A stretch of 6,781 nt of DNA from Clostridia bacterium (GTDB lineage: Bacteria; Bacillota_A; Clostridia; Christensenellales; Aristaeellaceae), in contig JAFXMP010000135.1 in NCBI GenBank assembly GCA_017530275.1, forward strand, positions 1 to 6,781, in the 5' to 3' direction. Both the position numbers and the translations under genes were made by a program. Positions 6,370 to 6,781 of the stretch are shown in pieces; within the stretch, counting starts at the first letter, position 1, and every line of letters starts with the position of its first letter. The notes under the pieces were generated by a model. That model searched no databases, was not told the origin of the DNA, and worked only from the letters and a program-made list of their open reading frames with translations.

Positions 6370-6781
6370 ATGGAAAAAAGTCTTTTCCGAAAAAAGAGCA
6401 TGGAACGCATTTCCTCCCCGGAGGAACTGCACGACTATATGCGCGTCACCAGCCCCCGGCTCTGGATGATCCTGGGCGCCATTGTGGCGCTGCTGGCGGG
6501 GTTCATCGTGTACGCCTCCACCGCCACCATGGAAAACACCATGACTATCCAGGTGCAGATATCCCAATACGGACTCCAGGAAAACGGCACCGGAGAGAGG
6601 GAATACATAACGGGTATCCAAGCCTATCTGCCCGGTTCCATGAAGGATCAGGTACAAACTGGCATGATGGTGCGAATTGGGAAAGAGGAGACGACGGTCA
6701 ACTACATCGGTGTGCGTGAGGATGGCATGATCTTTTTAACGATCGATCCTATCGAGGATTACCTCCCACTCCCGGAAGGCG
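6370..6781 (+). CDS. HlyD-like membrane fusion protein of an NHLM/PCAT-type peptide export system, 3'-truncated by the window
   Basis: The frame runs from ATG at 6370 off the right edge (137 complete codons). A purine-rich site (GGAAGGAAAG, 6351-6360) precedes it at a rather long spacing. The N-terminus, LFRKKSMERISSPEELHDYMRVTSPRLW, is the kind of cytoplasmic segment seen before the membrane span in HlyD-like secretion proteins of NHLM bacteriocin systems (recognised from memory, not searched). Residues ~31-49 form one transmembrane helix, leaving the remainder outside the membrane. Residues ~80-128 (ITGIQAYLPGS, then VQTGMMVRIG) resemble the beta-barrel part of HlyD proteins. No long coiled coil or lipoyl domain is seen in the visible part. 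Such proteins couple a peptidase-containing ABC transporter to peptide export, and that transporter would be expected downstream. The neighbouring GG-leader peptide gene supports this reading. Confidence 0.75.
   Translation, partial: MEKSLFRKKSMERISSPEELHDYMRVTSPRLWMILGAIVALLAGFIVYASTATMENTMTIQVQISQYGLQENGTGEREYITGIQAYLPGSMKDQVQTGMMVRIGKEETTVNYIGVREDGMIFLTIDPIEDYLPLPEG

Noticed and set aside
6314..6510. GTG-started frame overlapping the HlyD-like gene
   Set aside because: It is a shifted frame over a well-supported gene, lacks a ribosome binding site and gives a composition typical of out-of-frame reading.
6343..6657. 104-aa minus-strand open frame at the right edge
   Set aside because: It is antisense to the HlyD-like gene, whose transmembrane segment and family-like N-terminus are convincing.

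Overview
The window reads entirely on the + strand. It looks like a fragment of a chromosome from a Clostridia-type Firmicute, most likely a gut or rumen lineage. The basis for this is strong AGGAGG-type ribosome binding sites before every gene, fairly GC-rich codon use, very Asp/Glu-rich exported proteins with short MKK-type signal peptides, and family resemblances. No rRNA, tRNA, CRISPR array, insertion sequence or phage gene is visible.

Layout. Positions 64-5985 hold five consecutive genes, each starting with a Sec-type signal peptide. They are: a 424-aa putative lipoprotein (64-1338); a 644-aa acidic repeat protein (1384-3318); a 383-aa protein with two SH3b domains and a C-terminal domain paralogous to the N-terminal domain of the first protein (3377-4528); a 234-aa M15-family cell-wall peptidase starting at a GTG (4617-5321); and a 213-aa secreted protein of unknown family (5344-5985). 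A 17-bp stem-loop without a U-tract sits between the third and fourth genes. The gaps are 22-88 bases, so one or two transcription units are plausible.

Positions 6041-6781 change character. A GTG start with an excellent ribosome binding site opens an 86-codon reading frame. It encodes a double-glycine (GG) leader followed by a small two-CxxC zinc ribbon, but an in-frame TAG falls 11 codons after the GG. The window ends inside a gene whose N-terminus resembles the HlyD-like membrane fusion proteins of NHLM/PCAT-type peptide exporters. A peptide-processing ABC transporter would be expected just downstream.

Working model (inference): the right end is the start of a leader-peptide export locus, with a possible zinc-ribbon peptide substrate beside its exporter. 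The left part is a set of envelope or extracellular proteins built by shuffling a few domains, together with a peptidoglycan peptidase. Whether the two parts work together is not shown by the sequence. The most interesting point is the amber codon that separates the leader from the zinc ribbon. It may be a nonsense mutation, a sequencing error, a readthrough site, or the true end of a very short peptide.
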